DNA of 64,000 nt from Sphingobacterium sp. (GTDB lineage Bacteria > Bacteroidota > Bacteroidia > Sphingobacteriales > Sphingobacteriaceae): positions 806,001 through 870,000 of the forward strand of contig JAITTY010000005.1 in NCBI GenBank assembly GCA_031286695.1, read 5' to 3'. The notes under the pieces are model-generated. The model had not been told where the DNA came from. It was given only the letters and a program-made list of their open reading frames with translations, and did no database searches. Positions 16,460 through 25,434 of the stretch are shown piece after piece. Both the position numbers and the translations under genes were made by a program. How positions within the stretch are numbered: position 1 is the stretch's first letter; the number at the start of each line of letters is the position of its first letter.

Positions 16460-17782
16460 ATGGCAGAACATGGGGATTTGCAAATCGCAATACTAATCGA
16501 TGCGGATAATGTATCTTATCGAAAGATCGAAGAGATTTTGAATGAAGTCAAAAGATATGGAATTCCGACCATCAAACGCATCTACGGAGACTGGACCAAC
16601 CCATATGTTGAAAAATGGAAGGATAAACTTCTTACCCACGCGATTACCCCCATACAACAATACAGTTATACCCAAGGCAAAAATTCTACTGACTCGGCAT
16701 TAATTATTGACGCCATGGATATTCTGCATTCGGACAGAGTCGACGGATTTTGTATTGTATCGAGCGACAGCGACTTCACCCGCTTGGCCACCCGCCTCCG
16801 GGAATCAGGCAAGCTCGTAATCGGTATAGGTGAGAAAAAGACACCTAAACCTTTTATCGCCTCCTGTGACAAGTTCATCTATGTCGAAATTTTTGAAAAA
16901 AATCAAAAGAAAGAAACGGTCGCAAAGAAAAAGCAACAAAATCAACCCAAACCTGCTCCAGTTGACAATCCAACAAGTATTGCCGTATTAGACGAGGAGA
17001 CTTTGGAACTTTTAAAGGACACTGTCGATGATACTGCAGATGAAAATGGCTGGGCGTTCTTAGGTGAGATCGGAAGTCTTTTCAATAAAAGGAAACCTGA
17101 TTTTGATGCGCGAAATTACGGATACGACAAGATGTCCCACCTTTTTAAAGCCTACAAGGAAGATTTTGAAATTGAGGAACGAAACACCGACAAATCGCGC
17201 ATAAAACACTACTACATCCGCAATATCATTAAACGGCCTTTAGCAATGGCCAGCCCGGCTACAGCAGCGGAAACCGAACACAAAAACCTTGCTACTCCTA
17301 CTCCTTCCGTACCGCCTACAGAAACTGCGGGAAAAACTGCAAATCAAAACAATAGAAAGAAAGGGCGCCAAGAGAAGAAACGTCAGGATAAAACAAGTTC
17401 TGAACCGATACAAAATGAAGCTCCAAAAGTCCAGGAAATTCAGGAGCAAAAAACAGAAACGGCAACCCCTACAGCTGACACTCCGCCCACGAACATGTTG
17501 TTTCCTTCTGAAGGCAACAAGATCACTGCAGATGACGTAAAAAAATCGCAAATAAGGATTACGAAAGAATTTAAACCCCTATTCCCAACCAAATCCCAAA
17601 AATTAAGGATTATGATCAATGCTGGAGAATATGAATGTAATTTTACCTATCGCGGCAGAGGATTTCATATACTTAAATTAGGAAAAGAAGCGGCGACCAA
17701 ACTTGGTCTTTCCGAGGGGATACAAATACAACTAGTCAAACTGAACGAGGTTAGCTTTAGCCTTCAAAATAAATCAGTTTAA
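16460..17782 (+). CDS. NYN domain protein with OST-HTH/LOTUS domain
   Basis: This 440-residue protein starts with a NYN (PIN-like, DUF88) nuclease domain: ILIDADNVSY gives D14, D16 and N17, STDSALIIDAMDIL and VSSDSDFTRLATRLRE add further acidic residues (about residues 75-115). A LOTUS/OST-HTH domain follows (about residues 182-250, WAFLGEIGSLFNKRKPDFDARNYG), a module that binds RNA. After a low-complexity Lys/Glu/Pro/Thr linker (about 265-350) comes a C-terminal beta-rich domain of about 65 residues that I do not recognise. Bacterial NYN-LOTUS proteins are predicted endoribonucleases, although their targets are poorly known. The gene lies downstream of the small-RNA-like unit. Confidence 0.85.
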   Translation: MAEHGDLQIAILIDADNVSYRKIEEILNEVKRYGIPTIKRIYGDWTNPYVEKWKDKLLTHAITPIQQYSYTQGKNSTDSALIIDAMDILHSDRVDGFCIVSSDSDFTRLATRLRESGKLVIGIGEKKTPKPFIASCDKFIYVEIFEKNQKKETVAKKKQQNQPKPAPVDNPTSIAVLDEETLELLKDTVDDTADENGWAFLGEIGSLFNKRKPDFDARNYGYDKMSHLFKAYKEDFEIEERNTDKSRIKHYYIRNIIKRPLAMASPATAAETEHKNLATPTPSVPPTETAGKTANQNNRKKGRQEKKRQDKTSSEPIQNEAPKVQEIQEQKTETATPTADTPPTNMLFPSEGNKITADDVKKSQIRITKEFKPLFPTKSQKLRIMINAGEYECNFTYRGRGFHILKLGKEAATKLGLSEGIQIQLVKLNEVSFSLQNKSV

Positions 17783-17811
17783 TATAATTCAGGGACATTA
17801 CCCTTTGTATC

Positions 17812-17852
17812 ATACGGTAATAGGACAATATATTGTTGTCCTATTACCGTAT
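17812..17852. terminator. Long hairpin between convergent genes
   Basis: ATACGGTAATAGGACAA (17812-17828) and TTGTCCTATTACCGTAT (17836-17852) form a perfect 17-bp stem with a 7-base loop. It sits between the NYN gene and the convergent DUF2625 gene. T-runs are absent, so termination is inferred from position and stem strength. Confidence 0.6.
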
Positions 17853-17892
17853 CAAAGCATTACGTTGAAGGTTTGTCGTATTGAAATAACAA

Positions 17893-18558
17893 TTAGCGTC
17901 CACCAGCAAATTCCATCGTAAAATGGTAGTTCTCATCGATTGCCATTGGCTTACGATCCACTTTACGAAAATCGCGTGCTTCTTCAGTCCATAGGAAAGG
18001 GTAAAACGAAAAAACTTGATTACCATTCAAGGATTTGACATCCTCACTCCAGTCTTTCCATTTAAATGTTTCATAAAACTGTCTGATATCCCCTTTCAAA
18101 GCCCAAAAGATAAAGTCCGAATAGCCACATTCCAAACTCTCCCATTGCAAGGTATCTTGCGCAAAATAATAGACCTGTCCAATTGCATCTCCCAGAGCGC
18201 CGGCATTGATGGCAAAATAACCACCCAAAACATCGTCAGCTATCAGAAGAAATCCTCCTTTTTCGCCCTCCTTGTCAAAACTCTTGCCCTTATTCCACTC
18301 CATAATTCCACGGTTCAGCTGCGGCGAACCAGAGCCTAAAATCCGCAACCAGCCGCCATCGATTAAAATACCGCCAGTCTGATGAATAATGGCTCCCATG
18401 GGAGATTTTGTCGTAATTTGCGCCCTTAAAAGTTCCTCATCAGCCCGCTTAGGATTTTGAGGAAGCACTTCATATGAATTTGTCGCTTCCTTCAACCAGC
18501 CGTCAACCAGCTTCCATCCCGAATTACTTGTATCAATCAGTTCTTTTAGACTTTTCAT
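17893..18558 (-). CDS. DUF2625 family protein
   Basis: This 221-residue protein matches the DUF2625 family in length and in conserved features: the N-terminal KSLKELIDTSNSGWKLV start, GGILIDGGWLRILGSG near residue 65, GFLLIADDVLGGYFAINAGAL near residue 105, and YSDFIFWALKG near residue 150. Proteins with this look resemble SMI1/KNR4-like folds. No signal peptide is present, so it is cytoplasmic. The function is unknown. It is a single gene between convergent and divergent neighbours. Confidence 0.8.
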   Translation of the reverse strand: MKSLKELIDTSNSGWKLVDGWLKEATNSYEVLPQNPKRADEELLRAQITTKSPMGAIIHQTGGILIDGGWLRILGSGSPQLNRGIMEWNKGKSFDKEGEKGGFLLIADDVLGGYFAINAGALGDAIGQVYYFAQDTLQWESLECGYSDFIFWALKGDIRQFYETFKWKDWSEDVKSLNGNQVFSFYPFLWTEEARDFRKVDRKPMAIDENYHFTMEFAGGR

Positions 18559-18761
18559 TTCTTGTGCTTTTATATGCTAAGATCAATTATCCTCCAACCA
18601 AACGGGAGGCTTCTTGTCCTTATCAATTTTGCCGAAATTACCACAATTCTTTATCGCATCCAAATTACAGCTTGCACAAGAACGGATTGAAAAAGAATAT
18701 TCATCGAAAACATGAACATAAAGATTAGGAACCTTGCATCTATTTTAAGTAATTTTAGGTT

Positions 18762-19292
18762 ATGCAACATGAATTAGAAAAACTCAGATACCCCATAGGT
18801 CGTTTCGCGATACCCGATGTAATTGACAGCTCCCTGTTGAATGACTGGATCAAGACAATTGCAGATTTTCCGGCTCGGTTAAAATCCGAAGTCGGCGACC
18901 TTACGGACAGTGCGCTAGAGAAGCGCTACCGTCCTGACGGCTGGACGATACGTCAGGTCATTCACCATTGTGCCGACAGCCATATGAATAGCTTTGTCCG
19001 GTTCAAATTGGCCCTAACGGAAGAAGATCCAACCATCAAATTATATGAAGAAAAATTGTGGGCCGAACTTCCCGACGCTAAAATAATCCCCATAGAAAGT
19101 TCGGTAAAATTGCTCGAAGGTCTACATGAACGTTGGGTCATACTGCTAAAAGGCCTTTCAGCTGAACAACTTGAAAGGGGTTTTATTCACCCCGTTACCA
19201 AAAGACTAATTTCTTTAAAGGTCAATATAGGCTTGTATGCATGGCATTGCAACCACCACCTCATGCATATTGTCAATGCCAAGAACCATTGA
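18762..19292 (+). CDS. YfiT/DinB-like metal-dependent hydrolase or transferase
   Basis: This 176-residue protein is of the YfiT (bacillithiol transferase-like, DinB superfamily) type, a four-helix bundle with three metal-binding histidines. It starts with the typical LEKLRYPIGRF, then RQVIHHCADSHMNSF near residue 67 and WHCNHHLMHI near residue 163 supply the histidines. Members in thiol-using Firmicutes conjugate bacillithiol to toxic compounds. In this organism the thiol or substrate is unknown. It is followed by a strong bidirectional terminator. Confidence 0.88.
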   Translation: MQHELEKLRYPIGRFAIPDVIDSSLLNDWIKTIADFPARLKSEVGDLTDSALEKRYRPDGWTIRQVIHHCADSHMNSFVRFKLALTEEDPTIKLYEEKLWAELPDAKIIPIESSVKLLEGLHERWVILLKGLSAEQLERGFIHPVTKRLISLKVNIGLYAWHCNHHLMHIVNAKNH

Positions 19293-19306
19293 TGGAAATA
19301 ACATAT

Positions 19307-19345
19307 CGCAATGATCCTTTGACTGGCAGTCAAAGGATCATTGTG
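19307..19345. terminator. Bidirectional hairpin terminator
   Basis: CAATGATCCTTTGACT (19309-19324) and AGTCAAAGGATCATTG (19328-19343) make a perfect 16-bp stem with a 3-base loop, extendable by two pairs including one G-T. It lies between the YfiT-type gene and the convergent small membrane protein gene. Confidence 0.75.
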
Positions 19346-19373
19346 CTAAATTCACTTTAATGCCATGACTTTA

Positions 19374-19598
19374 CTATAGTGACATCGCCCACAGAAAGGC
19401 CACCAATGCCGCAATCAGGAGCCCAATAAGGCCCGACAGCAAAAACGACAAAAAATAATACCCTGCGGTCCGTGTTTTCTTCTTTACGATATGAACAATA
19501 CCCACCGTTAACGTATAAACTGCTCCAAATCCAAAAAAAACAATCATGATCAAATCGATCAGAATGCCACTAAAATCTATATTTACTGCTGATAACAT
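19374..19598 (-). CDS. Small two-helix membrane protein
   Basis: I do not recognise this 74-residue protein. It has two hydrophobic segments (about residues 11-35 and 47-72) joined by a short basic loop with KKKTRT, so it should sit in the inner membrane with the loop inside. It starts 3 bp after the stop of the large WG/Sel1 repeat protein and is clearly cotranscribed with it, which suggests a shared role. Confidence 0.6.
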   Translation of the reverse strand: MLSAVNIDFSGILIDLIMIVFFGFGAVYTLTVGIVHIVKKKTRTAGYYFLSFLLSGLIGLLIAALVAFLWAMSL

Positions 19599-19601
19599 GA
19601 T

Positions 19602-22160
19602 TTACTTTTTCTTTTTAAATAGTTTACTAAAAAAGGAAGAACTTGCATTTGAATCTTCGGACTGATTATCCCATTGCAATAAATCCGGTTCGATATCCAG
19701 TTCATTGGTTTTTGCAAAACCTAACCAATGGACAAATTTTTCCTGATTTCTAAATGTAGGATCATTCTTGTAATAATCCAATAAGCGAGCTGTGGCACTT
19801 TCGTAAACGCCATAGTCATTGGCACGCTCAAAATAGTGGATCGCTTTTTTACTGTCCTTTTTAAATTTCAGTCCCTGATCATAGAGCAATCCATAATAGA
19901 TAGCGGCAAATTGATTTGCGGTATCTCTTTTCAAGTAACGCAATAAGTTCGCGTAATCTTGTTTTTGATAATAGATTTCTGCCATTTGCGCATCATTGGG
20001 AATACCCGCTTTTTCAGCTTGCTTAAAGTAATCTAAAGCTAAGGCATGGTCCTGTTCCACATAAGCTCCTTCATAATACCAATTCCCTAAGTTGCTCATG
20101 GCTTGCGGCTCTCCAAGCGCAACAGCTTGCTGATATCCTTTTAAGGCTTTCGAAATATCCAATTCAACACCATGCGCTGTCGCATATAAAAAGGCCCAAT
20201 TATTCCATGCTTGCGCATGGTTCTGCACCATCGCCTGTTCATAGAAGAATTTTCCCTTTGCGATATCCATCCCTTCGTAGCCTACATCTGTATATATATT
20301 TCCAAGGAAGTATTGACAGTCTGCACTACCGCGATCGGCTGCGATCGTGAGCAGCCGAATGGCATCAGCGACCTTCCCTTCAGCATCCAGCTTCTTTCCC
20401 TTTTCGAGCAGTGTGTCATTATCGAAATACTGTTCATATCCATCACCTTTGCGCTTGGTCCAGGCTTGATAGAATTGTACAAAGTAGCTTTGATCGCGCC
20501 CCTGTAGCTGATAGCGTTCCGTATATAAATATCCAAATTCCGTTTCTGGAATCTCAACGATATTCCGTTGCATGTCGAGACGAAACAGCTTCTCTCCCTT
20601 AAAAAGCAATAGGAGTTCGCCTGAGATTGCCTCGGGCGCTGGATAATGAAAAGGCGAACAAATATAATCGTAAAGCTCACTGCAAAAGTTAAGCTTCGTA
20701 TCGAAATAGCGCATTCCCTGTGGGGAGTGTAGGCGCATAAAATCCAAAAAACAATGTTCGATTTTCTGATGGTCGGTAGCAGGTTCAAGTAACCATTCCC
20801 CCCGATGCGCATCATAAATCCCCTGCCCCTGGGAGCAGCCTACAACAAAAATATCTTTACGTTGCTGCTGTATACTATCTATTCCTACTCTGTCTATCAG
20901 ACTATCCATCAGTCGAAATACCCCCTGTTCAAGCGAATAAATCTGCCATCTTTTATTTTTGAGATACGCGATACTTCGGTAGCCATCCAACACAATAATC
21001 CGGTCTATTCCGTCATCCAAGATGTTACCATCGGGTTTAATGACAGCAATTTTTGGCTGTAGCTTATTGGGTTTAATCCAAAAATATCGATTGGCCAGCG
21101 GCTCCAGGCTGCCCTCCAAAAAAGTTCCCAAATACTGACCATCTATGAGGTAATATTTTCTTTTTATCGTTCCTTTTTGCCGGCTATAGAACAGCTTATT
21201 ATAGTCATACATAAACGGCTCGGCTGCAGGATCTGAAATAATCACTCGTCCTTCAGCCGAAAGGAGAATGTGGCCATCCCCCTGTCTTGCGTTTAAAAAG
21301 CCATAGGCGATCCAGTCGAGTTCATCATAGATTGCCGGTATACTCAGCTGTTTGGTATCAATATGCAGTACCCCACGTTTTCCTGAAACTTCCACTTCTG
21401 CGTAATTGTTTCCGTTGATATGCCTGGCATCGTAAGCGTCTTTAAATTGACAGGACACCAACTCGGAGCCGTTAGCATGAATATAGCCATACAGGCCATC
21501 ACGTTCAACAACTGCAATACCCTGTTCATTGAATTCGAATATTTCATCATAAATCGCCGAAACAATAATTTCCCCCTTGGCATTCTTTAATCCCTGCTTT
21601 TCCCCTTCTTCAAAGACTTCCGCTCCTGCCCCTTTCAAAACCTCTTCTTCCCATAAGCCCAATCCATAGTCTATCCAATCGGTCTGAAGGGTCTCTAAAA
21701 ATGAATCGTAACCAGATTCTTGCAAAAGTCCATTCAATGGATCTAAACGCTGTTCATCAACAGCCTGTTCGTACAAAGCGGCCTTCATTTTTATGTCCGC
21801 CACCCAATCTTTGGCTTGCTCCGTGTCCTTTTCCTCATTCATGGTAAAAACATCGCGTCCATCGATCTGAAAGGTATCAAAAGGTAGCGCTTCCAAAAAT
21901 TCAAACATGCTGTTGACAGGCTCATAATAGCTCTTTTTATAATGCAATTGATACCGATCAGCCAATAGTGCATAAAAATAGCGCAGTCGTGCAATCCCGT
22001 CTTCCTTATTGGCATAAAGCTGAGAACCCTTGGAACGAACATGAGCAGAAAACAAGGGTAGCATTAGAATAGGAATTTCATAATTCCATTCCGCCAAGTA
22101 AGTGGGATATGTTTCTTTGGTCCTGAGATTTACATTATAAATATAAATACGATGTGCCAT
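19602..22160 (-). CDS. WG-repeat and Sel1-repeat protein
   Basis: This 852-residue protein has no signal peptide. After an unassigned N-terminal domain (about residues 1-175), it has WG-type beta repeats (about 185-320; examples are GLKNAKGEIIVSAIYDEI and RDGLYGYIHANG) and further divergent repeats to about 560. A C-terminal array of Sel1-like (TPR-related) repeats runs from about 610 to 810, with units such as GSADCQYFLGNIY and GEPQAMSNLGNWYYEGA. Both repeat types mediate protein contacts. A scaffold or adaptor role is likely, but no target is visible. The last residues are basic (KLFKKKK). Confidence 0.75.
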   Translation of the reverse strand: MAHRIYIYNVNLRTKETYPTYLAEWNYEIPILMLPLFSAHVRSKGSQLYANKEDGIARLRYFYALLADRYQLHYKKSYYEPVNSMFEFLEALPFDTFQIDGRDVFTMNEEKDTEQAKDWVADIKMKAALYEQAVDEQRLDPLNGLLQESGYDSFLETLQTDWIDYGLGLWEEEVLKGAGAEVFEEGEKQGLKNAKGEIIVSAIYDEIFEFNEQGIAVVERDGLYGYIHANGSELVSCQFKDAYDARHINGNNYAEVEVSGKRGVLHIDTKQLSIPAIYDELDWIAYGFLNARQGDGHILLSAEGRVIISDPAAEPFMYDYNKLFYSRQKGTIKRKYYLIDGQYLGTFLEGSLEPLANRYFWIKPNKLQPKIAVIKPDGNILDDGIDRIIVLDGYRSIAYLKNKRWQIYSLEQGVFRLMDSLIDRVGIDSIQQQRKDIFVVGCSQGQGIYDAHRGEWLLEPATDHQKIEHCFLDFMRLHSPQGMRYFDTKLNFCSELYDYICSPFHYPAPEAISGELLLLFKGEKLFRLDMQRNIVEIPETEFGYLYTERYQLQGRDQSYFVQFYQAWTKRKGDGYEQYFDNDTLLEKGKKLDAEGKVADAIRLLTIAADRGSADCQYFLGNIYTDVGYEGMDIAKGKFFYEQAMVQNHAQAWNNWAFLYATAHGVELDISKALKGYQQAVALGEPQAMSNLGNWYYEGAYVEQDHALALDYFKQAEKAGIPNDAQMAEIYYQKQDYANLLRYLKRDTANQFAAIYYGLLYDQGLKFKKDSKKAIHYFERANDYGVYESATARLLDYYKNDPTFRNQEKFVHWLGFAKTNELDIEPDLLQWDNQSEDSNASSSFFSKLFKKKK

Positions 22161-22334
22161 GCGCTAATTTTTATGTTTGTTGTTGTATGGTGTTGATTCA
22201 TGCTATACGACAAGAATCATGCGAATGCTGTAAAAATACCGTATTTATCGATTTTTTCGATTAGCGGAAAATAGGGATTTTTTTCTCAGCATATTTTAGG
22301 CAACTTTGGTTTGGATTTTGTAACAGAAAGAACA

Positions 22335-22892
22335 ATGAATCATTTCAAATACAGTTACTATATCGGCGCATTGATACTTCTTTCATTGCAAATTGCCTGT
22401 CAGAAAAAATCAAAACAAGACAAAGTACAGGTAACCGCGACGAAAGTTATAGAAAAGCCTATCCAAGATACTGTCCTAAAAGAACGTATCTCGCCAAAAC
22501 GCTCCAAACTGGATAGTATTGACCACGCCAATGCGCAAAGTGTACTGGAATCTGACGAAGTCACCAAAGCTTACGTAAAATTGACTGCTAAAGACAGTAT
22601 CATACACCTGCATTCCAATATACGTATAGATCACCGTTTCTTTGGCTATGAGCAGGCTGATATAGGCTCAAAAAAACTACTTTTATTTTCCATCTTTACC
22701 AACGATGTTGAAGACAACCCTTATCAACTTAAACTGGGTGCATATTACGATACCTCTGGTTTAGGTAGCAAGGGCTCAAAACTAAAATATGTGGGCACAA
22801 AGGGTGATTTTGTGCAAGCTAAATTCATCGATTCGACCGATATACCGGTATGCACGATCTATTTCGAAAAAAAATGGGTCGAGGTCGAATAA
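22335..22892 (+). CDS. Hypothetical lipoprotein
   Basis: This 185-residue protein has a lipoprotein signal peptide with the lipobox LQIAC (C22), so it is probably anchored in a membrane. The ATG at 22335 is chosen because the longer frame begins with TTG and lacks the signal layout. Residues 25-60 are a Lys/Ser/Thr-rich linker. The folded part (about 75-180) has no family that I recognise. It is followed 50 bp later by a second lipoprotein gene on the same strand, and the two may form one unit. Confidence 0.6.
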   Translation: MNHFKYSYYIGALILLSLQIACQKKSKQDKVQVTATKVIEKPIQDTVLKERISPKRSKLDSIDHANAQSVLESDEVTKAYVKLTAKDSIIHLHSNIRIDHRFFGYEQADIGSKKLLLFSIFTNDVEDNPYQLKLGAYYDTSGLGSKGSKLKYVGTKGDFVQAKFIDSTDIPVCTIYFEKKWVEVE

Positions 22893-22942
22893 AAAAACAA
22901 GTATAACCAATTTCAAAAAAGTACAACTAACCTCAAACAACC

Positions 22943-23503
22943 ATGAAGTTCACTATAAAAACTATTTTTCTACTCTGTATAGCATTGCTTTTTAGCTGCC
23001 AACAAAAGAATGAGGCTAAAAAAACAGCCATTGCAGTTAGTACCTCCACCAGTATAGACACTTTACAGAAAAAGGAGGCGATGAAATCCACATCCAATGA
23101 TGATCTGGCTCTTTTTAATCAGCTTTATCCGATTGATATTCTTCAGCCGGAGAGCAAAAATAGTTTCAAGAGATATGGTATCGAATTTTCAGGAATATGT
23201 TATGCCTGCGATCTTGCAGAAATAAAAATAAATAAAAAACAGCTGCATTTGGTCAATGTTTGTGATTCCAATGAAATCTATCAAATTAAAGATTTTACTT
23301 ACAATATTCGTGATAGTAGTCTCACAATTAAGACCAAAAATAATGAGTTTTCCTTCAAGAAAATAGAGAAAGAGCCTATTTTCGAATTACAAATCAAGGG
23401 GGATTCATTGTTGCTAAAGAATAAACGAATCGCAAAATACTACACCCAGAAATCTTTGATCGATCAATTTGAAGTACATGATTGTGGTGATTTTCAGGGT
23501 TAG
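22943..23503 (+). CDS. Hypothetical lipoprotein
   Basis: This 186-residue protein has the lipoprotein signal MKFTIKTIFLLCIALLFSC, with the lipidated cysteine at residue 19. The mature part contains SGICYACDLAEIKIN near residue 93, a C-x2-C pair, and two more cysteines (VNVCDSN and the C-terminal HDCGDF). It could bind a metal or form disulfides, but no family is recognised. It pairs with the preceding lipoprotein gene. Confidence 0.6.
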   Translation: MKFTIKTIFLLCIALLFSCQQKNEAKKTAIAVSTSTSIDTLQKKEAMKSTSNDDLALFNQLYPIDILQPESKNSFKRYGIEFSGICYACDLAEIKINKKQLHLVNVCDSNEIYQIKDFTYNIRDSSLTIKTKNNEFSFKKIEKEPIFELQIKGDSLLLKNKRIAKYYTQKSLIDQFEVHDCGDFQG

Positions 23504-23603
23504 CACCGGCTTGATTTCGTTGGTGTTCACGAATAGCAACAGATCAAGAGAATAAAACAATACCGATTGTTAATAGATGACCTTACACGAATTAGACAGG
23601 ATA

Positions 23604-23644
23604 AGAACAGGCAGTATTTCATTTCTGCCTGCTCCACCTGTTCT
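23604..23644. terminator. Nested hairpin between convergent genes
   Basis: AGAACAGG (23604-23611) and CCTGTTCT (23637-23644) enclose, or compete with, a CAGGCAG/CTGCCTG stem. The structure lies between the lipoprotein gene and the end of nrtR, and probably terminates transcription from one or both sides. Confidence 0.5.
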
Positions 23645-23646
23645 AC

Positions 23647-24351
23647 TTATACTTCAAAATAAAACCCCGATTCAGTAAGGGCCTTATATTTCACCTTGTC
23701 AAAACTATAGATCTTTGCAGCCCTGGCATGACGATCTTTTTGCTTATCGCTGTGGTCGATTAATAAACCCATGCTGAGGATTTTTTTTCGAAAGTTTCCA
23801 CGATCAATTGACCGCTGCCAAACGGTCTCATACAAATTGTGCAAATCGGGCAAAGTAAACTGTTCAGGCAAGAGCTCAAAACCGATCGGCTGATAACGTA
23901 TCTTCCCCTTCAGTCTTTCGATGGCGGTGTTCAAGATCTGTTTATGGTCAAAAGCGAGATCTTTGTTTTCATCAATACCAAACCACTTTACAGCTTCAAT
24001 ATCCACCCCAGCCTCCAAGATATACGTTTCAGGCTTGACAAGCGCATAATAAGCAATGCTGATCACTCTTCCGCGCGGATCACGTGCTAGATCTGAAAAC
24101 GTATAAAGTTGTTCAAGGAAAATATTCTTAAGACCGGCCTCCTCTCGCAGCTTACGAAGCGCACAGTCGTCAGCTGTTTCTTCTTCCTGGATAAAACCGC
24201 CAGGAAACGCCCATTTCCCCAAGAAAGGTTCTATTGCCCGTTTGGTCAATAATACCTTGAGCTGGTTTTTATCAAAACCAAAGATCACACAGTCCACCGT
24301 GACAGCAGGCCTTGGGTAATCATAGGTGTATTTTTTTTCAGAGGCTGTCAT
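23647..24351 (-). CDS. nrtR: NrtR-type Nudix transcriptional regulator of NAD synthesis
   Basis: This 234-residue protein has an N-terminal Nudix domain and a C-terminal winged-helix-like region (about 150-234; WQRSIDRGNFRKKIL and RAAKIYSFDKVKYKAL), the layout of NrtR repressors, which sense ADP-ribose. The Nudix box spans G52-L74, but its REuxEE core reads RKLREE, with K67 in place of the catalytic glutamate, which fits a sensor rather than an active hydrolase. It is the last gene of the prs-nadV-nadE-nicotinamidase operon, starting 3 bp after the preceding stop. Two matching palindromes upstream of prs are the likely operators. Confidence 0.85.
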   Translation of the reverse strand: MTASEKKYTYDYPRPAVTVDCVIFGFDKNQLKVLLTKRAIEPFLGKWAFPGGFIQEEETADDCALRKLREEAGLKNIFLEQLYTFSDLARDPRGRVISIAYYALVKPETYILEAGVDIEAVKWFGIDENKDLAFDHKQILNTAIERLKGKIRYQPIGFELLPEQFTLPDLHNLYETVWQRSIDRGNFRKKILSMGLLIDHSDKQKDRHARAAKIYSFDKVKYKALTESGFYFEV

Positions 24352-24354
24352 CTG

Positions 24355-25290
24355 CTACAGAGTTACTTCGGTTGACAATTTAATTTGGATTCCATACTTC
24401 TCCTTTAAAGCCTCAAACTGCTGTAAAGTCTGTACTTCAAATCCAGCGATTGGCGACATGCAGTCTATCAATAAAGTAATACGGGAGGTAATTGCTCGGT
24501 CTTGTTCAAAATATTCCAAAATCTGCACGGCCGATGCTAAAACACAATGACTGGAAGCTTCACCGGCGATGTATATCGCATCGTAATCACGAATTGCATC
24601 GAGCACAGCATGGTTTACGAATTTATTATCGTCATATTCCGCTTTGATAATACCGTACATTTCCGTATTTGGATCTTGCCCCTTATAAACCAATATCGGT
24701 TTGACTTGGCGCGCTGCACTGTGAAAATAAACCATATTGGTAAATTGACTTTCGAGCTGTGCCCCCGAGGTTCCCTCCAGGCAATGGTATGGCCAGATAC
24801 ACAATTGTTTTTTCCCTTCCGATTCCAGATGCTGGAGATAATCCAGCGCTAAGGCTGTATGACCATTGGCAGCACGCCAGATACCGTCGCGGACATCAGC
24901 GTAGCGAATGATGGTAAAAGGGGCCGGATGATTTCCTTCCGTATCCAGCCACCAGTCGGCATGGAAAACCTGCATCATCGAATGACAATCAAGACTGCAC
25001 ATCACTTGTGTCAGGGAGCTTAAATTACGGTACATCCACTGCGTTAGACGCTGAACATCTCCTTTGGAACCATTGACCGCAAGGCTACCGATGGATTCCA
25101 TAAAATCATTCTGGACATCGATCGCCAATAGCAATGTCCGTCTTTTATCCAAGACTGCCGGCTGTATGTTTTCTTCCTTCGCCAATGTCAACATGTTTGG
25201 AATATTATCCTTTTTGCCCGTAGCAATATATTGAACTTCGACAATCTGATCAAATTGTGTTTTCATACTATTCAGTTTCTTAACATCCAT
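24355..25290 (-). CDS. Isochorismatase-fold hydrolase, candidate nicotinamidase
   Basis: This 311-residue protein has the isochorismatase-like fold. The catalytic triad can be followed as D58 in LLLAIDVQNDF, the lysine in ILVYKGQDPN and the nucleophile C249 in ASSHCVLAS, as in nicotinamidases (PncA). The metal site DxHxxH appears modified, with DCHSMMQVFHADWW in its place. At 311 residues it is about 100 longer than common PncA, with a long N-terminal extension (1-50) and inserts. It lies between nadE and nrtR, so conversion of nicotinamide to nicotinate is the favoured role. A 144-bp gap before it with a 7-bp inverted repeat (25369-25375 and 25403-25409) may hold extra control. ATG at 25266 is an alternative start. 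Confidence 0.75.
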   Translation of the reverse strand: MDVKKLNSMKTQFDQIVEVQYIATGKKDNIPNMLTLAKEENIQPAVLDKRRTLLLAIDVQNDFMESIGSLAVNGSKGDVQRLTQWMYRNLSSLTQVMCSLDCHSMMQVFHADWWLDTEGNHPAPFTIIRYADVRDGIWRAANGHTALALDYLQHLESEGKKQLCIWPYHCLEGTSGAQLESQFTNMVYFHSAARQVKPILVYKGQDPNTEMYGIIKAEYDDNKFVNHAVLDAIRDYDAIYIAGEASSHCVLASAVQILEYFEQDRAITSRITLLIDCMSPIAGFEVQTLQQFEALKEKYGIQIKLSTEVTL

Positions 25291-25434
25291 ATTTATTTCA
25301 ACGCAGCATTTATGATGCAGAACGATGAAGCCCTTAAATTTTTTCTTCCAGAAAATTCATCTTCCTTAAAGCACTGTTTTCGTTCCTTGTTGCCTGCCAC
25401 AGAGTGCTTGGGTAGACTTCCCTAACTATTTAAA

